Assembly: GCF_003612555.1 (NCBI RefSeq)
Contig: NZ_RAZF01000003.1
Location: 186,001-250,000 of the forward strand
Direction of reading: 5' to 3'
Origin: Acutalibacter sp. 1XD8-33
Lineage (GTDB): Bacteria > Bacillota > Clostridia > Oscillospirales > Acutalibacteraceae
DNA: 64,000 nt
This document shows positions 7,808 to 16,730 of the stretch, piece by piece. Numbering within the stretch: position 1 is the first letter of the stretch; every line of letters starts with the position of its first letter. Under the pieces are notes generated by a model. That model was given only the letters and a program-made list of their open reading frames with translations. It ran no database searches and had not been told where the DNA came from. Both the position numbers and the translations under genes were made by a program.

Positions 7808-8479
7808 ATGGATATGAAGATTGAAACCAGTGCAAACTATATCTCGCTTATGAAGCCCGGCGCATGGACGAAATTCCAGGCCAGGCCCCAGGAAATGCCT
7901 TCCGTCGCTGACCGGGTGGAGATCTCTCCGGAAGCCAGGGCGTCCCGGGAGGCCCAACCGCCGGAGGACCGGTTCTCCCAGCTGGAGACCCTCTTGGAGG
8001 GCCCCAATAAGGACGCCCTCATGGCCCAGGTGCGGGAGTGGCGGCAGAGCCATCAGCTGGAAGTGAACTGGAACGCCACAGTGGACCCGGACGGCAGTAT
8101 TTACGCCCGATCTTATATGGAAGGGCTTGTGAACCAACTCGAAACACTGCGGACCACCGTGGAGGACTATTACCAGGAGGGCCATCAGGAGAACCTCCGC
8201 TTCCCCAACCCCCACAACCATCTGGTGGAAAAATACCGGTATTCCGGCTCCCCTTATTTCCGTGGGGACCTGCCCCAGGCCCAGCGGGATATGGCTTTCC
8301 GCCAGGAGGAGGCCCTGCTCCGGGGCGGCCGGGTAGCGCTGAACGATCCTTGGGCGCTGGCCCCTGTGGGCGGTGTTCCCAAAGGGGAGGATCTGGAAAA
8401 AGCTGCCAAGGAGTACGCCCAGAGCGTGCTGGACGGCCTGATTGCCGACTACAAGAAGCTCCACGGCATTCAGGAGTAG
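7808..8479 (+). CDS. Unknown soluble protein
   Basis: 223 residues, no membrane segment or signal peptide. I do not recognise a family. The N-terminus has VADRVEISPEARASRE, a motif type seen in FlgM-like and other short clostridial proteins; the rest is rich in charged and aromatic residues with predicted helices (RFSQLETLLEG, LEKAAKEYAQSVLDGL). The ATG at 7808 is favoured over a TTG at 7784 because AGAAGGGA lies about 10 bases upstream. Codon use matches the neighbours, so it is very likely expressed. Confidence 0.7.
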   Translation: MDMKIETSANYISLMKPGAWTKFQARPQEMPSVADRVEISPEARASREAQPPEDRFSQLETLLEGPNKDALMAQVREWRQSHQLEVNWNATVDPDGSIYARSYMEGLVNQLETLRTTVEDYYQEGHQENLRFPNPHNHLVEKYRYSGSPYFRGDLPQAQRDMAFRQEEALLRGGRVALNDPWALAPVGGVPKGEDLEKAAKEYAQSVLDGLIADYKKLHGIQE

Positions 8480-8572
8480 CGGAAATAGGGTCCGCGCGCC
8501 GCACGCGCGCGAAAAGGGCGAAACAGCCCTCTCAGGCTTTCCCTGTGGCGTCGCCTGGATCCCCCCAACTGA

Positions 8573-8935
8573 GGGCTGGTTCCGGTTTCCAGGGGCTTTG
8601 TCTCGCCTGCTCCGCAGTCGAGATAGGGGACCCCCGACGAGGGTCCCCTACGCAAAACGTCCCACCGGGACGTTTATGCTACCCTCCTGCGTTGTTTTCT
8701 CAGGTGTTAAGGTCAAGGGATAAGACCTTGGAGGCGCTGCCTCCAAACCACCGCAACCTTTGAAAAGGTTGACGAAACTTTTACGGTTGTTAGGTTAGCT
8801 TGGCAAAAAACGCAAAACGTTCACGACGAATGAAATGAGGAGTGACATTGCGCGGTCAAAGACTTGGCGAAGCCAAGTCTCAGGCGTCTAGGCCCCTGGC
8901 AGGGGCTTGGGGACAGCGTCCCCAAGGTCTTAAGA
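8573..8935 (+). repeat. Mosaic hairpin repeat, copy 3 (long form)
   Basis: Nearly the same module order as copy 2. It opens with GGTTCCGGTTTCCAGGGG but carries the module CGTCCC-ACC-GGGACG plus TTTATGCTACCCTCC in place of the AGTTAAT hairpin. Covarying hairpin TTGGAGGC-GCT-GCCTCCAA, CCTTTGAAAAGG, ACGTTCACGACGAATG and GACTTGGCGAAGCCAAGTC follow. It ends in hairpin CTTGGGGAC-AGC-GTCCCCAAG directly at the Mrp ribosome site. The 93 bases before it (8480-8572) are GC-rich with no clear feature. Confidence 0.85.
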
Positions 8936-8950
8936 AAGGAGAAATCAGCA

Positions 8951-9787
8951 ATGACCGATATGGAAAACTGCACGCACGACTGCTCTAGCTGCGGGGCGGA
9001 CTGTCCCTCCCGGCAGAACCCAGAGAGCATGATCGAAAAACTCAACGACCTGAGCCAGGTGAAAAAGGTGATCGGCGTGGTCAGCGGCAAGGGGGGCGTG
9101 GGCAAGTCCCTGGTGACCTCCATGCTGGCCACCACTCTGCGCCGCCGGGAAAACGCCGTGGCGGTCCTGGACGCGGACATCACCGGCCCCAGCATCCCCA
9201 AATGCTTCGGGCTCAAGGGCATGGCCATGGCCGACAAAAACGGCCTCTACCCCCGGGAGACCAAAACCGGCATCAAGGTGATGAGCATCAACCTGCTGCT
9301 GGAGGAGGAGACCGCCCCGGTGGTCTGGCGGGGCCCGGTAATTGCCGGAGCCATCAAGCAGTTCTGGACTGATGTGGTCTGGGGCGACGTGGACTACATG
9401 TTTGTGGACATGCCCCCCGGCACCGGCGACGCGCCCCTGACGGTGTTCCAGTCCCTGCCCCTTGGCGGCATCATCATCGTCACCTCCCCCCAGGAGCTGG
9501 TGAGCATGATCGTCTCCAAGGCCGTGGAGATGGCAAAGCTGATGAATATCCCCGTACTGGGGCTGGTGGAAAACATGAGCTACGTCCAGTGCCCGGACTG
9601 CGGCAAGCGCATCAGCGTCTTTGGGGAAAGCCACATCGACGAAGTGGCCGCAAAATACGCCCTGCCCGTGCTGGGCAAGCTGCCCATTGACCCCACCTTG
9701 GCCTCCGCCTGCGACAGGGGTATCATCGAGCTCTTCGGAGGCGACTGGCTGGAAAAGGCCGCGGATATCGTCGAAAATTTACAATAA
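8951..9787 (+). CDS. Mrp/NBP35-family ATP-binding Fe-S carrier protein
   Basis: P-loop ATPase of 278 residues that binds and transfers Fe-S clusters; cytosolic. The Walker A deviant motif SGKGGVGKS is at 45-53. DADITGPSIPK, FVDMPPGTGD and ENMSYVQCPDCG with its CxxC pair are in their usual places. The N-terminus also carries four cysteines (C7, C11, C14, C18), recalling the extra N-terminal cluster of NBP35-type members. ATG 8951 follows AGAAAGGAG; the longer frame is repeat sequence. A terminator follows at once. Confidence 0.93.
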   Translation: MTDMENCTHDCSSCGADCPSRQNPESMIEKLNDLSQVKKVIGVVSGKGGVGKSLVTSMLATTLRRRENAVAVLDADITGPSIPKCFGLKGMAMADKNGLYPRETKTGIKVMSINLLLEEETAPVVWRGPVIAGAIKQFWTDVVWGDVDYMFVDMPPGTGDAPLTVFQSLPLGGIIIVTSPQELVSMIVSKAVEMAKLMNIPVLGLVENMSYVQCPDCGKRISVFGESHIDEVAAKYALPVLGKLPIDPTLASACDRGIIELFGGDWLEKAADIVENLQ

Positions 9788-9793
9788 CTTCCC

Positions 9794-9820
9794 GCAGTCC
9801 CCGCTCTGGGGACTGCTTTT
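9794..9820 (+). terminator. Intrinsic terminator after the Mrp gene
   Basis: Stem GCAGTCCCC / GGGGACTGC around GCTCT, then TTTT. It ends only a few bases before the ribosome site of the next gene, so it may also attenuate that gene. Confidence 0.8.
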
Positions 9821-9835
9821 GTAAGGAGAACCCCT

Positions 9836-11305
9836 ATGGCAAAAAGGAAACAAAAACTCTCAAAAGAAGAGCGCCGGCTCCGGCGCGGAGAGGACCTGCA
9901 AAAGGCCAAGCTGGAGATCAAGGCCCACCCTGTGCTGTTCACCGTCTATGTGGTGCTGCGGGCTCTGGTGGTGGCGGTGTTGATCCTGCAGCTGCTGAAC
10001 CAGGACTATTACGATGTGTTCCTCTGCTCTCTGACACTGGTGCTGTTCCTGATCCCCAGCTTTGTGGAACGCCGCCTGCACATCGATGTGCCTAACACCC
10101 TGGAGGTCATCATCCTGCTGTTTATTTTTTCGGCGGAGATTCTGGGGGAAATCCAGGAATACTACTTGACCTACCCCTTCTGGGACACCATGCTCCACAC
10201 CATCAACGGATTTCTGATGGCCGCCATCGGCATCGCCATGGTGGACATCCTCAACCGCTCTCGGCGGTTCAAGGTGCGGCTGTCCCCGGTGTTCGTGGCG
10301 GTGGTGGCTTTCTGCTTCTCCATGACCATCGGCGTGCTATGGGAGTTTTTCGAGTATGGCATGGACACCTTCTTCCAGATGGACATGCAGAAGGACACCT
10401 GGGTCAGCATGGTAAACACCGTCAGCCTGAACCCGGAGGGCAGGAACTCCCCAGTGCGCATCCCCATTGAGAGCGTGGTGGTGAACGGCCAGGAGTGGCC
10501 CGGCTATCTGGACATCGGCCTTAACGACACCATGAAGGACCTTCTGGTAAACTTCATTGGCGCGGCGGTATTTTCGGTGATTGGCATGATCTACATTATG
10601 GGCCGGGGCACGGGGAAATTCGCCCCCCGGTTCATTCCCCGGCTCAAGGAGAGGGAGCTTTCTTCGCCGGACATAAAGGAAAAGAAGGAGGAGCGCTCTC
10701 CCCGGGAACGCCTGCCCGGCCTTTTGGAGCCCATCGCCCTGGAGGGGCCGGAAGCCCAGGAAGGGCCGGAGCTGATGGATCTTTTCACCCGGGACGGAAA
10801 GTTTACCGGCCGTACAGTAGAGCGAGGAACGGATAAAGGAGACGGGTTCACCCTGGGAGTTCATGTGTTCCTGTATGACAGCCAGGGCAGGTTCCTGCTG
10901 CAAAAGCGGTCGGAGAACAAGAAATTCCTCCCCGGCCAATGGGAAACCCATATGGGCCACGCCCTGGCGGGGGAGAGCAGCTTTGAGTGCGCTCTGCGGG
11001 AAATGCGGGAAGAATTGAGGGTAGACCTGTCTCAGGAAGATTTTGTGAAGATCTACCGCTGGGTGGAAAAAGACGCCCAGATGCTCACGGATCTCTATTT
11101 TGTCCGAGCCAATCTGGACGAGAACAGCCTCACCCTGCAAAAGAACGAGGTGATCGGCGTTCAGTGGGTGGCCAAGAGGGAGATGCTGGACTTTGTTCGG
11201 GCCATGGACTACCGCCCGGAGTGCTACAAGGCTGTCGTGGCCCAGTATATTGAGGACTGCATCCAGGAAGCCCCGGAGAATCCCGCCGGCGGCTCTGAAG
11301 AATAA
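9836..11305 (+). CDS. Membrane protein with YjdF-like domain fused to a NUDIX hydrolase
   Basis: 489 residues. Residues about 25-265 form several membrane helices resembling the YjdF/DUF2238 family (DTMLHTINGFLMAAIGIAMV, VLWEFFEYGMD, NFIGAAVFSVIGMIYIMG). A charged linker follows. Residues about 320-470 are a NUDIX domain whose box runs from GHALAGE to REMREELRV; the final Gly of the consensus is replaced. The surrounding FTLGVHVFLYD and LQKRS context resembles IPP isomerase/YfcD-type NUDIX members. There is one continuous frame with no sign of a frameshift. Substrate unknown. The active site should face the cytosol. Confidence 0.85.
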   Translation: MAKRKQKLSKEERRLRRGEDLQKAKLEIKAHPVLFTVYVVLRALVVAVLILQLLNQDYYDVFLCSLTLVLFLIPSFVERRLHIDVPNTLEVIILLFIFSAEILGEIQEYYLTYPFWDTMLHTINGFLMAAIGIAMVDILNRSRRFKVRLSPVFVAVVAFCFSMTIGVLWEFFEYGMDTFFQMDMQKDTWVSMVNTVSLNPEGRNSPVRIPIESVVVNGQEWPGYLDIGLNDTMKDLLVNFIGAAVFSVIGMIYIMGRGTGKFAPRFIPRLKERELSSPDIKEKKEERSPRERLPGLLEPIALEGPEAQEGPELMDLFTRDGKFTGRTVERGTDKGDGFTLGVHVFLYDSQGRFLLQKRSENKKFLPGQWETHMGHALAGESSFECALREMREELRVDLSQEDFVKIYRWVEKDAQMLTDLYFVRANLDENSLTLQKNEVIGVQWVAKREMLDFVRAMDYRPECYKAVVAQYIEDCIQEAPENPAGGSEE

Positions 11306-11333
11306 CCCAAAAATCACACAGGAGGAAACCGTT

Positions 11334-12620
11334 ATGCAAACCATTGTTCAAACCAAGCAGGGGGCCGTGGAGGGTCTGAAATCCGCCGATGGCCAGACTA
11401 TTATCTTCAGGGGGATCCCCTACGCCCAGCCCCCGGTGGGAGACCTTCGCTTCCGCCGGCCCCAGGAGCACGAGCCTTGGGCGGGAACCCTTTCCTGCAA
11501 AGAATTCGGCGATTCCTGCCCTCAGGCGGACCTCTCCGCCGACCCCTTCTACGGCAAAGAGTTCTACGACGTACCTTTGCCCGCCCTCAGCGAGGACTGC
11601 CTCTACCTGAACATCTGGACCCCGGAAACCGCTGGACCGGACTCCAAGTTGCCTGTGCTGTTCTGGATCCACGGCGGGGCTTTCATGCACGGCTCCGGCA
11701 GCGAAAAGGAGTTCGACGGCGAAGGCTTTGCCAAGGACGGAGTAATCCTGGTCACCATCAACTACCGGGTAAACGTGTTCGGCTTTTTCGCCCATCCAGA
11801 GCTGGAAAAGGAGAACCCGGAGGGTGTCTCCGGCAACTACGGCATCCTGGACCAGATTTTCGCCCTGTGGTGGGTGCGGGAGAACATCGGGAATTTCGGC
11901 GGCGACCCGGATAAGATCACTATCTTCGGCCAGTCCGCCGGATGCATGAGCGTACAGACCATCGTGTCCTCCCCTCTGTCAAAGGGAATGCTCCGGGGCG
12001 CGATTCTCCAAAGCGGGGGTGGCATCCGTGCCCTGGGGACCACCGCCTCCAAGGAGCAGATCTGCTCTGTCTGCCAGAAGCTCATGGACCATCTGCACGC
12101 CTCCACCCTGGAAGAGCTGCGGAAAGTGCCCGCCGAACAGCTGCGGGACGCGGCCTATACTGTGGGCCAGGGGGAGGGCCTCTGTTGGACACCTCATGTG
12201 GACGGCTGGTTGCTGGGAGATACCACCGATGCCCTGGCCGAGAAGGGAGAGATCCACGATGTGGCCTATATGATCGGTTCTCTGGGAGACGACATCGGGG
12301 GTGAATCGCTGCTTCAGGAGAGCGGGGCCCGCTGGTGTGAAAATCAGCTGAAGCTGGGGCGCCAGCCCTCGTACTTCTACTTCTTTGACCGCAAGCTGCC
12401 CGGCGATCAGGCGGGAGCTTTTCACTCGGGAGAGCTGTGGTACATTTTCCAGACGCTGGACCGGTGCTGGCGGCCCTGGGAGGACAGGGACTATGCGCTT
12501 ATGAAAATTCTCTCCGGCTATTGGGCCAATTTTGCCAAAAACCTGGATCCCAACGGCCCCGGCCTGCCGCCCTGGAAGCCCTATGTCAAGGAGCATACGG
12601 CGCCGCAGGTTTTGAAATAA
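11334..12620 (+). CDS. Type B carboxylesterase
   Basis: Alpha/beta-hydrolase of 428 residues with no signal peptide. Hallmarks: EDCLYLNIW, the oxyanion segment WIHGGAFMHGSG, and the nucleophile elbow FGQSAG with S201. A late His lies in FHSGELWYIF. The family usually has about 490-520 residues; here the segment between GQSAG and the catalytic His is short, and the acid residue is not obvious (possibly in GSLGDDIGGE). It is probably active on small esters, but the substrate is unknown. Strong GGAGGAAA ribosome site; 28 bases after the NUDIX fusion gene, so likely co-transcribed. Confidence 0.88.
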   Translation: MQTIVQTKQGAVEGLKSADGQTIIFRGIPYAQPPVGDLRFRRPQEHEPWAGTLSCKEFGDSCPQADLSADPFYGKEFYDVPLPALSEDCLYLNIWTPETAGPDSKLPVLFWIHGGAFMHGSGSEKEFDGEGFAKDGVILVTINYRVNVFGFFAHPELEKENPEGVSGNYGILDQIFALWWVRENIGNFGGDPDKITIFGQSAGCMSVQTIVSSPLSKGMLRGAILQSGGGIRALGTTASKEQICSVCQKLMDHLHASTLEELRKVPAEQLRDAAYTVGQGEGLCWTPHVDGWLLGDTTDALAEKGEIHDVAYMIGSLGDDIGGESLLQESGARWCENQLKLGRQPSYFYFFDRKLPGDQAGAFHSGELWYIFQTLDRCWRPWEDRDYALMKILSGYWANFAKNLDPNGPGLPPWKPYVKEHTAPQVLK

Positions 12621-12650
12621 TTTCGCCTGCATGGTCCGGGTAAATTTCTA

Positions 12651-12679
12651 TTGACACCTCGGAGCATTTCTATTATAAT
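12651..12679 (+). promoter_or_regulatory. Consensus promoter of tRNA-Pro
   Basis: TTGACA (12651-12656), 17 bases, TATAAT (12674-12679): a perfect match to the housekeeping consensus, about 15 bases before the mature tRNA. Confidence 0.92.
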
Positions 12680-12694
12680 AGATTTGAAATCCTT

Positions 12695-12770
12695 CGAGGT
12701 GTAGCTCACCCGGTAGAGCGCTTGGTTTGGGACCAAGAGGCACGGAGTTCGAGTCTCCGCACTTCGACCA
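12695..12770 (+). tRNA. tRNA-Pro (anticodon TGG)
   Basis: Complete cloverleaf with encoded CCA. Acceptor CGAGGTG pairs with CACTTCG (one G-T). The anticodon stem CTTGG/CCAAG encloses TTTGGGA, so the anticodon is TGG. The T-loop GTTCGAG is intact. Confidence 0.95.
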
Positions 12771-12777
12771 TATTCAG

Positions 12778-12935
12778 AACTTATCCCGAAATGATCCGCG
12801 CACAGCCTGTCAGTGAATTTTCCGCCATAATCAGTCGATTTTCCTTGCCAATCGCGGGATTGACGGCGCTCAATCTACCGGTTCTGACGAAATATCCGCT
12901 TGGCAATCTGCACACGCCTGATTTGGGGATAAGCT
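12778..12935. mobile_element. Short element with terminal inverted repeats (MITE-like), no ORF
   Basis: The left end AACTTATCCCGAAAT (12778-12792) and the right end ATTTGGGGATAAGCT (12921-12935) are imperfect inverted repeats. The similarity extends over about 29 bases (21 matches). The 158-base interior has no credible gene. It sits 7 bases after tRNA-Pro. No exact target duplication was recognised. Confidence 0.5.
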
Positions 12936-12966
12936 CTTAGAATGCGCTGCGTTTGTACGCAACGTG

Positions 12967-13015
12967 GCATTAAAAAATAAGCTCCCGGAAAACCGGGAGC
13001 TTATTTTTTAATGCC
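12967..13015. terminator. Bidirectional terminator between tRNA-Pro and ileS
   Basis: A 22-base perfect stem with GCTCCCGG / CCGGGAGC at its core and A/T runs outside works in both directions: for ileS on the minus strand and for the tRNA on the plus strand. Confidence 0.9.
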
Positions 13016-13061
13016 TAATGAGTTTGCCTATCATAAAATCATTGCGGCTTAAAATTTCTCT

Positions 13062-16000
13062 TTACACTTTCTCCACGCCCAGAGTAGTCTCCTGACCGTT
13101 TACGTCCCAGGTGGCTTGATAACCGGAGAGCTCTCCATAACGGCAGCTCTCTCCCAGCACACCGGCAAGGATTTCGCCCTCATTTTTCCGGAAGATCTCC
13201 TCCACTTTGGGGCTGCCTTGGTGGTATACCCGGATGTGGTCGGTGACATGGAAGCCCGCGTCCTTGCGCATGGACTGGAGCTTCGACACAATCTCCCGCA
13301 CGAAGCCCTCCTCGATCAGCGCCTCGGTGAGGGTGGTATCCAGCACTACGGTCAGGCCCCGGTCGGATAGAGAGGTGTAGCCCTCCTTCTGGGCGGTCTC
13401 GACGAGCAGCTCCTCCGGGCTCAGGTCGATGGCCCCATCGGCCAAGGGCAGGTGTAAAGCGCTGGTACTGTCCAGCTCCTTTTTGGCTGCGGCGCCGTCC
13501 AGCTGCTGCAGGGCCTGCCGGATGGCCCCGATCTGCTTGCCATATTTCTGGCCCAGCAACCGGAGCTGGGGCTTAAAGGTATAGGCCGTAAAGTCCGACA
13601 TATCGCTGAGAAAGTCGATGACCTTTACATTCAGCTCCTGGCGGATGATATCCTGATAGAGCTCCCCAAGGCCGGCGTCCGCGTCTGTGCACAGGCGGGA
13701 GAGAGGCTGGCGGTTCTTGATATTGGCCAGATTCCGGGCTGCGCGGCCCAGGCCCACAATTTTCAGCACCTCGTCCATATCCGCCTCCAGCTTCTGGTCG
13801 ATCCAGCTCTCATTGCACACAGGATACGCGCACAGATGCACGCTCTCCGGGGCGGAGGCGTCCACGGAGCACACCAGATTGCGGTAGACCTCCTCGCTCA
13901 TAAAGGGGGCCAGGGGGGCCAGCAGCTTCGCGGTGGTCACCAGGGCGGTGTACAGGGTCATGTAGGCGGCGGTCTTATCCCCGGCCTCCCCCTGCACCCA
14001 GAACCGCTCCCGACTCCGGCGCACGTACCAGTTGGAGAGCTCGTCCACAAAGTCCAGCAGGGCCCGGGCGGTCTCCGGCACGTGGTACTGGGAAAGTTGG
14101 AAGTCAACCTCCTTTACAGTGCTGTTCAGGCGGGAGAGCAGCCACCGGTCCATGACGGTGAGGGCACAGTCCTCCAGCCTGTGCTTTGTGGGGTCGAATT
14201 CATCGATATTCCCATAGAGCACGAAGAAGGCGTAGGTATTCCACAGGGTGGAGAAGAACTTCTTCTGGCCCTCCACCACGGTCTTTTTGCTGAAATTCTT
14301 GGGCAGCCAGGGGGCGGAACAGGTGTAGAAGAACCACCGCAGGCTGTCCGCACCAAAGGCCCCCAGCGCCTCCATGGGCTCCACGGCGTTGCCCTTGGAC
14401 TTGCTCATCTTCTTGCCGTCCTCGTCCTGCACCAGGCCCATCACCAACACGTTTTTATAGGGGGCCTTGTCGAAGAGCAGAGTGGAGATGGCAAGCAGGG
14501 TGTAGAACCAGCCACGGGTCTGGTCCACCGCCTCGCTGATGAAGTCCGCCGGGAACTGGCTCTCAAAGAGGGCCTTGTTCTCGAAGGGGTAGTGGTACTG
14601 GGCGAAGGGCATGGCTCCGCTGTCGAACCAGCAGTCGATCACCTCGGGCACCCGGCGCATCTGCTTGCCGCAGTGGGGGCAGGTGATGGTCACCTGGTCC
14701 ACAAAGGGCCGGTGGAGCTCGATGTCCTCCGGACAGTTGGGGGACATCTCCCGAAGCTCGGCAATGCTGCCCACGGCGTGGCGGTGGCCGCACTCGCACT
14801 CCCAGATGTTCAGGGGCGTGCCCCAGTAACGGTTCCGGCTGACGGCCCAGTCTTGGAGGTTCTCCAGCCAGTCCCCGAAGCGGCCCTTGCCGATGCTCTC
14901 CGGCAGCCAGTTGACGGTGTTGTTGTTGCGGATGAGCTGGTCCTTCACCTTGGTCATCTCGATATACCAGCTCTCCCGGGCGTAGTAGATGAGGGGAGTG
15001 TCGCAGCGCCAGCAGAAGGGGTAGCTGTGCTCGAATTTGAGCGCGGAGAACAGCAGGCCCCGGGCCTCCAGGTCCTTGAGGATCTCCTTGTCCGCATCCT
15101 TGCAGAACACGCCGGGCCACTGGGTCTCCGCCGTCATCTGACCCTTTCCGTCCACCAACTGGACCAGGGGCAGGCCGTATTTCCGGCCCACCTTGGCGTC
15201 GTCCTCGCCGAAGGCCGGGGCGATGTGCACCACGCCGGTGCCGTCGGTGAGGGTGACGTAGTCGTCGCAGACCACGTACCAGCACCGCTCCTTGGGGCTG
15301 ACGAAGGAGAACAGGGGCTCGTACTCCTTGTTCTCCAGGTCCGCGCCCTTGTAGGTCTCCAGCACGGTATAGGTCCCCTCTCCCAGCACCGTATCGCACA
15401 GGGCGGCCGCCAGATAATAGGTGAACTCCCCAGACTCTGTACAGTGCTTCACCTTCACATACTCCTCCTTCGCGTTGACGCAGAGGGCCACGTTGGAGGG
15501 CAAAGTCCAGGGGGTGGTGGTCCAGGCCAGGATGTAAGTGTCCTCTCCTTTACACTTGAACCGGGCGATGGCGGAGCGCTCCTTCACGTCCTTATAGCCC
15601 TGGGCCACCTCGTGGGAGGAGAGGGGCGTGCCGCAGCGGGGGCAGTAGGGCACGATCTTGAAGCCCTTGTAGAGCAGACCCTTGTCCCAGATCTGCTTTA
15701 AGGCCCACCACTCGGACTCGATGTAGCTGTTTTCGTAGGTCACGTAGGGGTTCTCCATGTCGGCCCAGAAGCCCACGGCATGGGAGAAGTCCTCCCACAT
15801 GCCCTTGTACTTCCACACGCTCTCCTTGCATTTTTCGATGAAGGGGGCGATGCCGTAGTCCTCGATCTGCTCCTTGCCGCTGATGTGTAGCAGCTTCTCC
15901 ACCTCCAGCTCCACCGGCAGGCCGTGGGTATCCCAGCCGGCCTTGCGCAGCACCATCTCCCCCTTCATGGTGTGGTAGCGGGGGAACAGGTCCTTGAAGG

Positions 16001-16193
16001 CCCGGGTCTCCAGGTGGCCGATATGGGGCTGGCCGTTGGCGGTGGGGGGGCCGTCATAGAAGGTGTAGGCCGGCGCGCCCCGGCGGGCCTCCACGCTCTT
16101 CTCAAAGATCCCGTGCTCGGCCCAGAAGCGCTCCGTGGCCTTTTCCCGTTCCACGAAGTTCATATTCGCGGAAACCTCCCCATACTTGCTCAT
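13062..16193 (-). CDS. ileS: Isoleucyl-tRNA synthetase
   Basis: Class I synthetase of 1043 residues that charges tRNA-Ile. HIGH is at 57-60 (GQPHIGHLETRAFKD) and KMSKSKGN at about 593. The CP1 editing domain and a zinc-like site (CRRV-type, CPHCGKQMRRVPEVIDCW) lie between them. The length and the opening NMNFVEREKATERFW fit the longer, eukaryote-like IleRS type (IleS2) common in clostridia, a type known for low mupirocin sensitivity. ATG 16193 is chosen because GGAAAGG lies 9 bases upstream; two in-frame ATGs just before it are too close. It is controlled by the T-box upstream. Confidence 0.97.
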   Translation of the reverse strand: MSKYGEVSANMNFVEREKATERFWAEHGIFEKSVEARRGAPAYTFYDGPPTANGQPHIGHLETRAFKDLFPRYHTMKGEMVLRKAGWDTHGLPVELEVEKLLHISGKEQIEDYGIAPFIEKCKESVWKYKGMWEDFSHAVGFWADMENPYVTYENSYIESEWWALKQIWDKGLLYKGFKIVPYCPRCGTPLSSHEVAQGYKDVKERSAIARFKCKGEDTYILAWTTTPWTLPSNVALCVNAKEEYVKVKHCTESGEFTYYLAAALCDTVLGEGTYTVLETYKGADLENKEYEPLFSFVSPKERCWYVVCDDYVTLTDGTGVVHIAPAFGEDDAKVGRKYGLPLVQLVDGKGQMTAETQWPGVFCKDADKEILKDLEARGLLFSALKFEHSYPFCWRCDTPLIYYARESWYIEMTKVKDQLIRNNNTVNWLPESIGKGRFGDWLENLQDWAVSRNRYWGTPLNIWECECGHRHAVGSIAELREMSPNCPEDIELHRPFVDQVTITCPHCGKQMRRVPEVIDCWFDSGAMPFAQYHYPFENKALFESQFPADFISEAVDQTRGWFYTLLAISTLLFDKAPYKNVLVMGLVQDEDGKKMSKSKGNAVEPMEALGAFGADSLRWFFYTCSAPWLPKNFSKKTVVEGQKKFFSTLWNTYAFFVLYGNIDEFDPTKHRLEDCALTVMDRWLLSRLNSTVKEVDFQLSQYHVPETARALLDFVDELSNWYVRRSRERFWVQGEAGDKTAAYMTLYTALVTTAKLLAPLAPFMSEEVYRNLVCSVDASAPESVHLCAYPVCNESWIDQKLEADMDEVLKIVGLGRAARNLANIKNRQPLSRLCTDADAGLGELYQDIIRQELNVKVIDFLSDMSDFTAYTFKPQLRLLGQKYGKQIGAIRQALQQLDGAAAKKELDSTSALHLPLADGAIDLSPEELLVETAQKEGYTSLSDRGLTVVLDTTLTEALIEEGFVREIVSKLQSMRKDAGFHVTDHIRVYHQGSPKVEEIFRKNEGEILAGVLGESCRYGELSGYQATWDVNGQETTLGVEKV

Positions 16194-16217
16194 GCTCATC
16201 ATCCTTTCCAGAAAATC

Positions 16218-16549
16218 AAAAAAGCCCCGCCCCAAAACGGGGCGAAGGCAAACTTCGCTATACCACCCATTTTTCACGTACCTTCCTTATATTGGGACGC
16301 GCCCAGGGCCAGATCGGGCCACTGGCCCAGTGCCCGCGCGCGGCGGCGGATACGCTGCCCGGTAACGGCGGGCGCCCGGCTCCCCCTACTGAGCGGACAG
16401 GCTTCGGCATCCCCAGGGGGGCGCGGAGCCAACCGCTGTTCAGCTGGCGGCTTCGGAGGGATGCGGCCGGGGGATTCGCGCCGGTTCACACCACCCACCG
16501 GCTCTCTGAAGCGCAGGGAACCCCGCCGCCTGTCTCCATCAAGGCTTTG
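16218..16549 (-). promoter_or_regulatory. T-box riboswitch of ileS (Ile specifier)
   Basis: The leader runs from the promoter to a terminator. Stem I base GGCGGC/GCCGCC encloses AGAGAGCCGGTGG. A specifier ATC (16462-16460) lies in the context GCATCCCTCCGAAG. The T-box core GGGTGGTATAGCG (around 16268-16256) would pair with the uncharged tRNA CCA end. It precedes the terminator stem CGCCCC/GGGGCG followed by GGGC and six T (16249-16218). Uncharged tRNA-Ile should favour read-through. Confidence 0.88.
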
Positions 16550-16554
16550 GGCAC

Positions 16555-16583
16555 ATTATAGCATAGGCTTTGTGGAAAGTCAA
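16555..16583 (-). promoter_or_regulatory. ileS promoter
   Basis: On the minus strand TTGACT (16583-16578), 17 bases, TATAAT (16560-16555), a few bases before the T-box leader. Confidence 0.88.
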
Positions 16584-16730
16584 GGCCCAGCACACGGGGT
16601 GCGAAGAACGATTCCGTCCCTTTTCGCATAGCCTAAAAAGAGGCCCGCTCCAACCGGCAAAGGCAAAAGAAATGGGGAGCCGGTTAAATTGAGAATATAG
16701 CGGCTTTTATGTTTAGAAAGGAGGCGCGCT

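Noticed and set aside
13836-15701. Long open frame of 621 codons on the plus strand opposite ileS
   Set aside because: The ileS strand has every synthetase motif. The opposite frame is rich in His, Leu, Gly and Val from reverse-complemented codons of GC-rich coding DNA.
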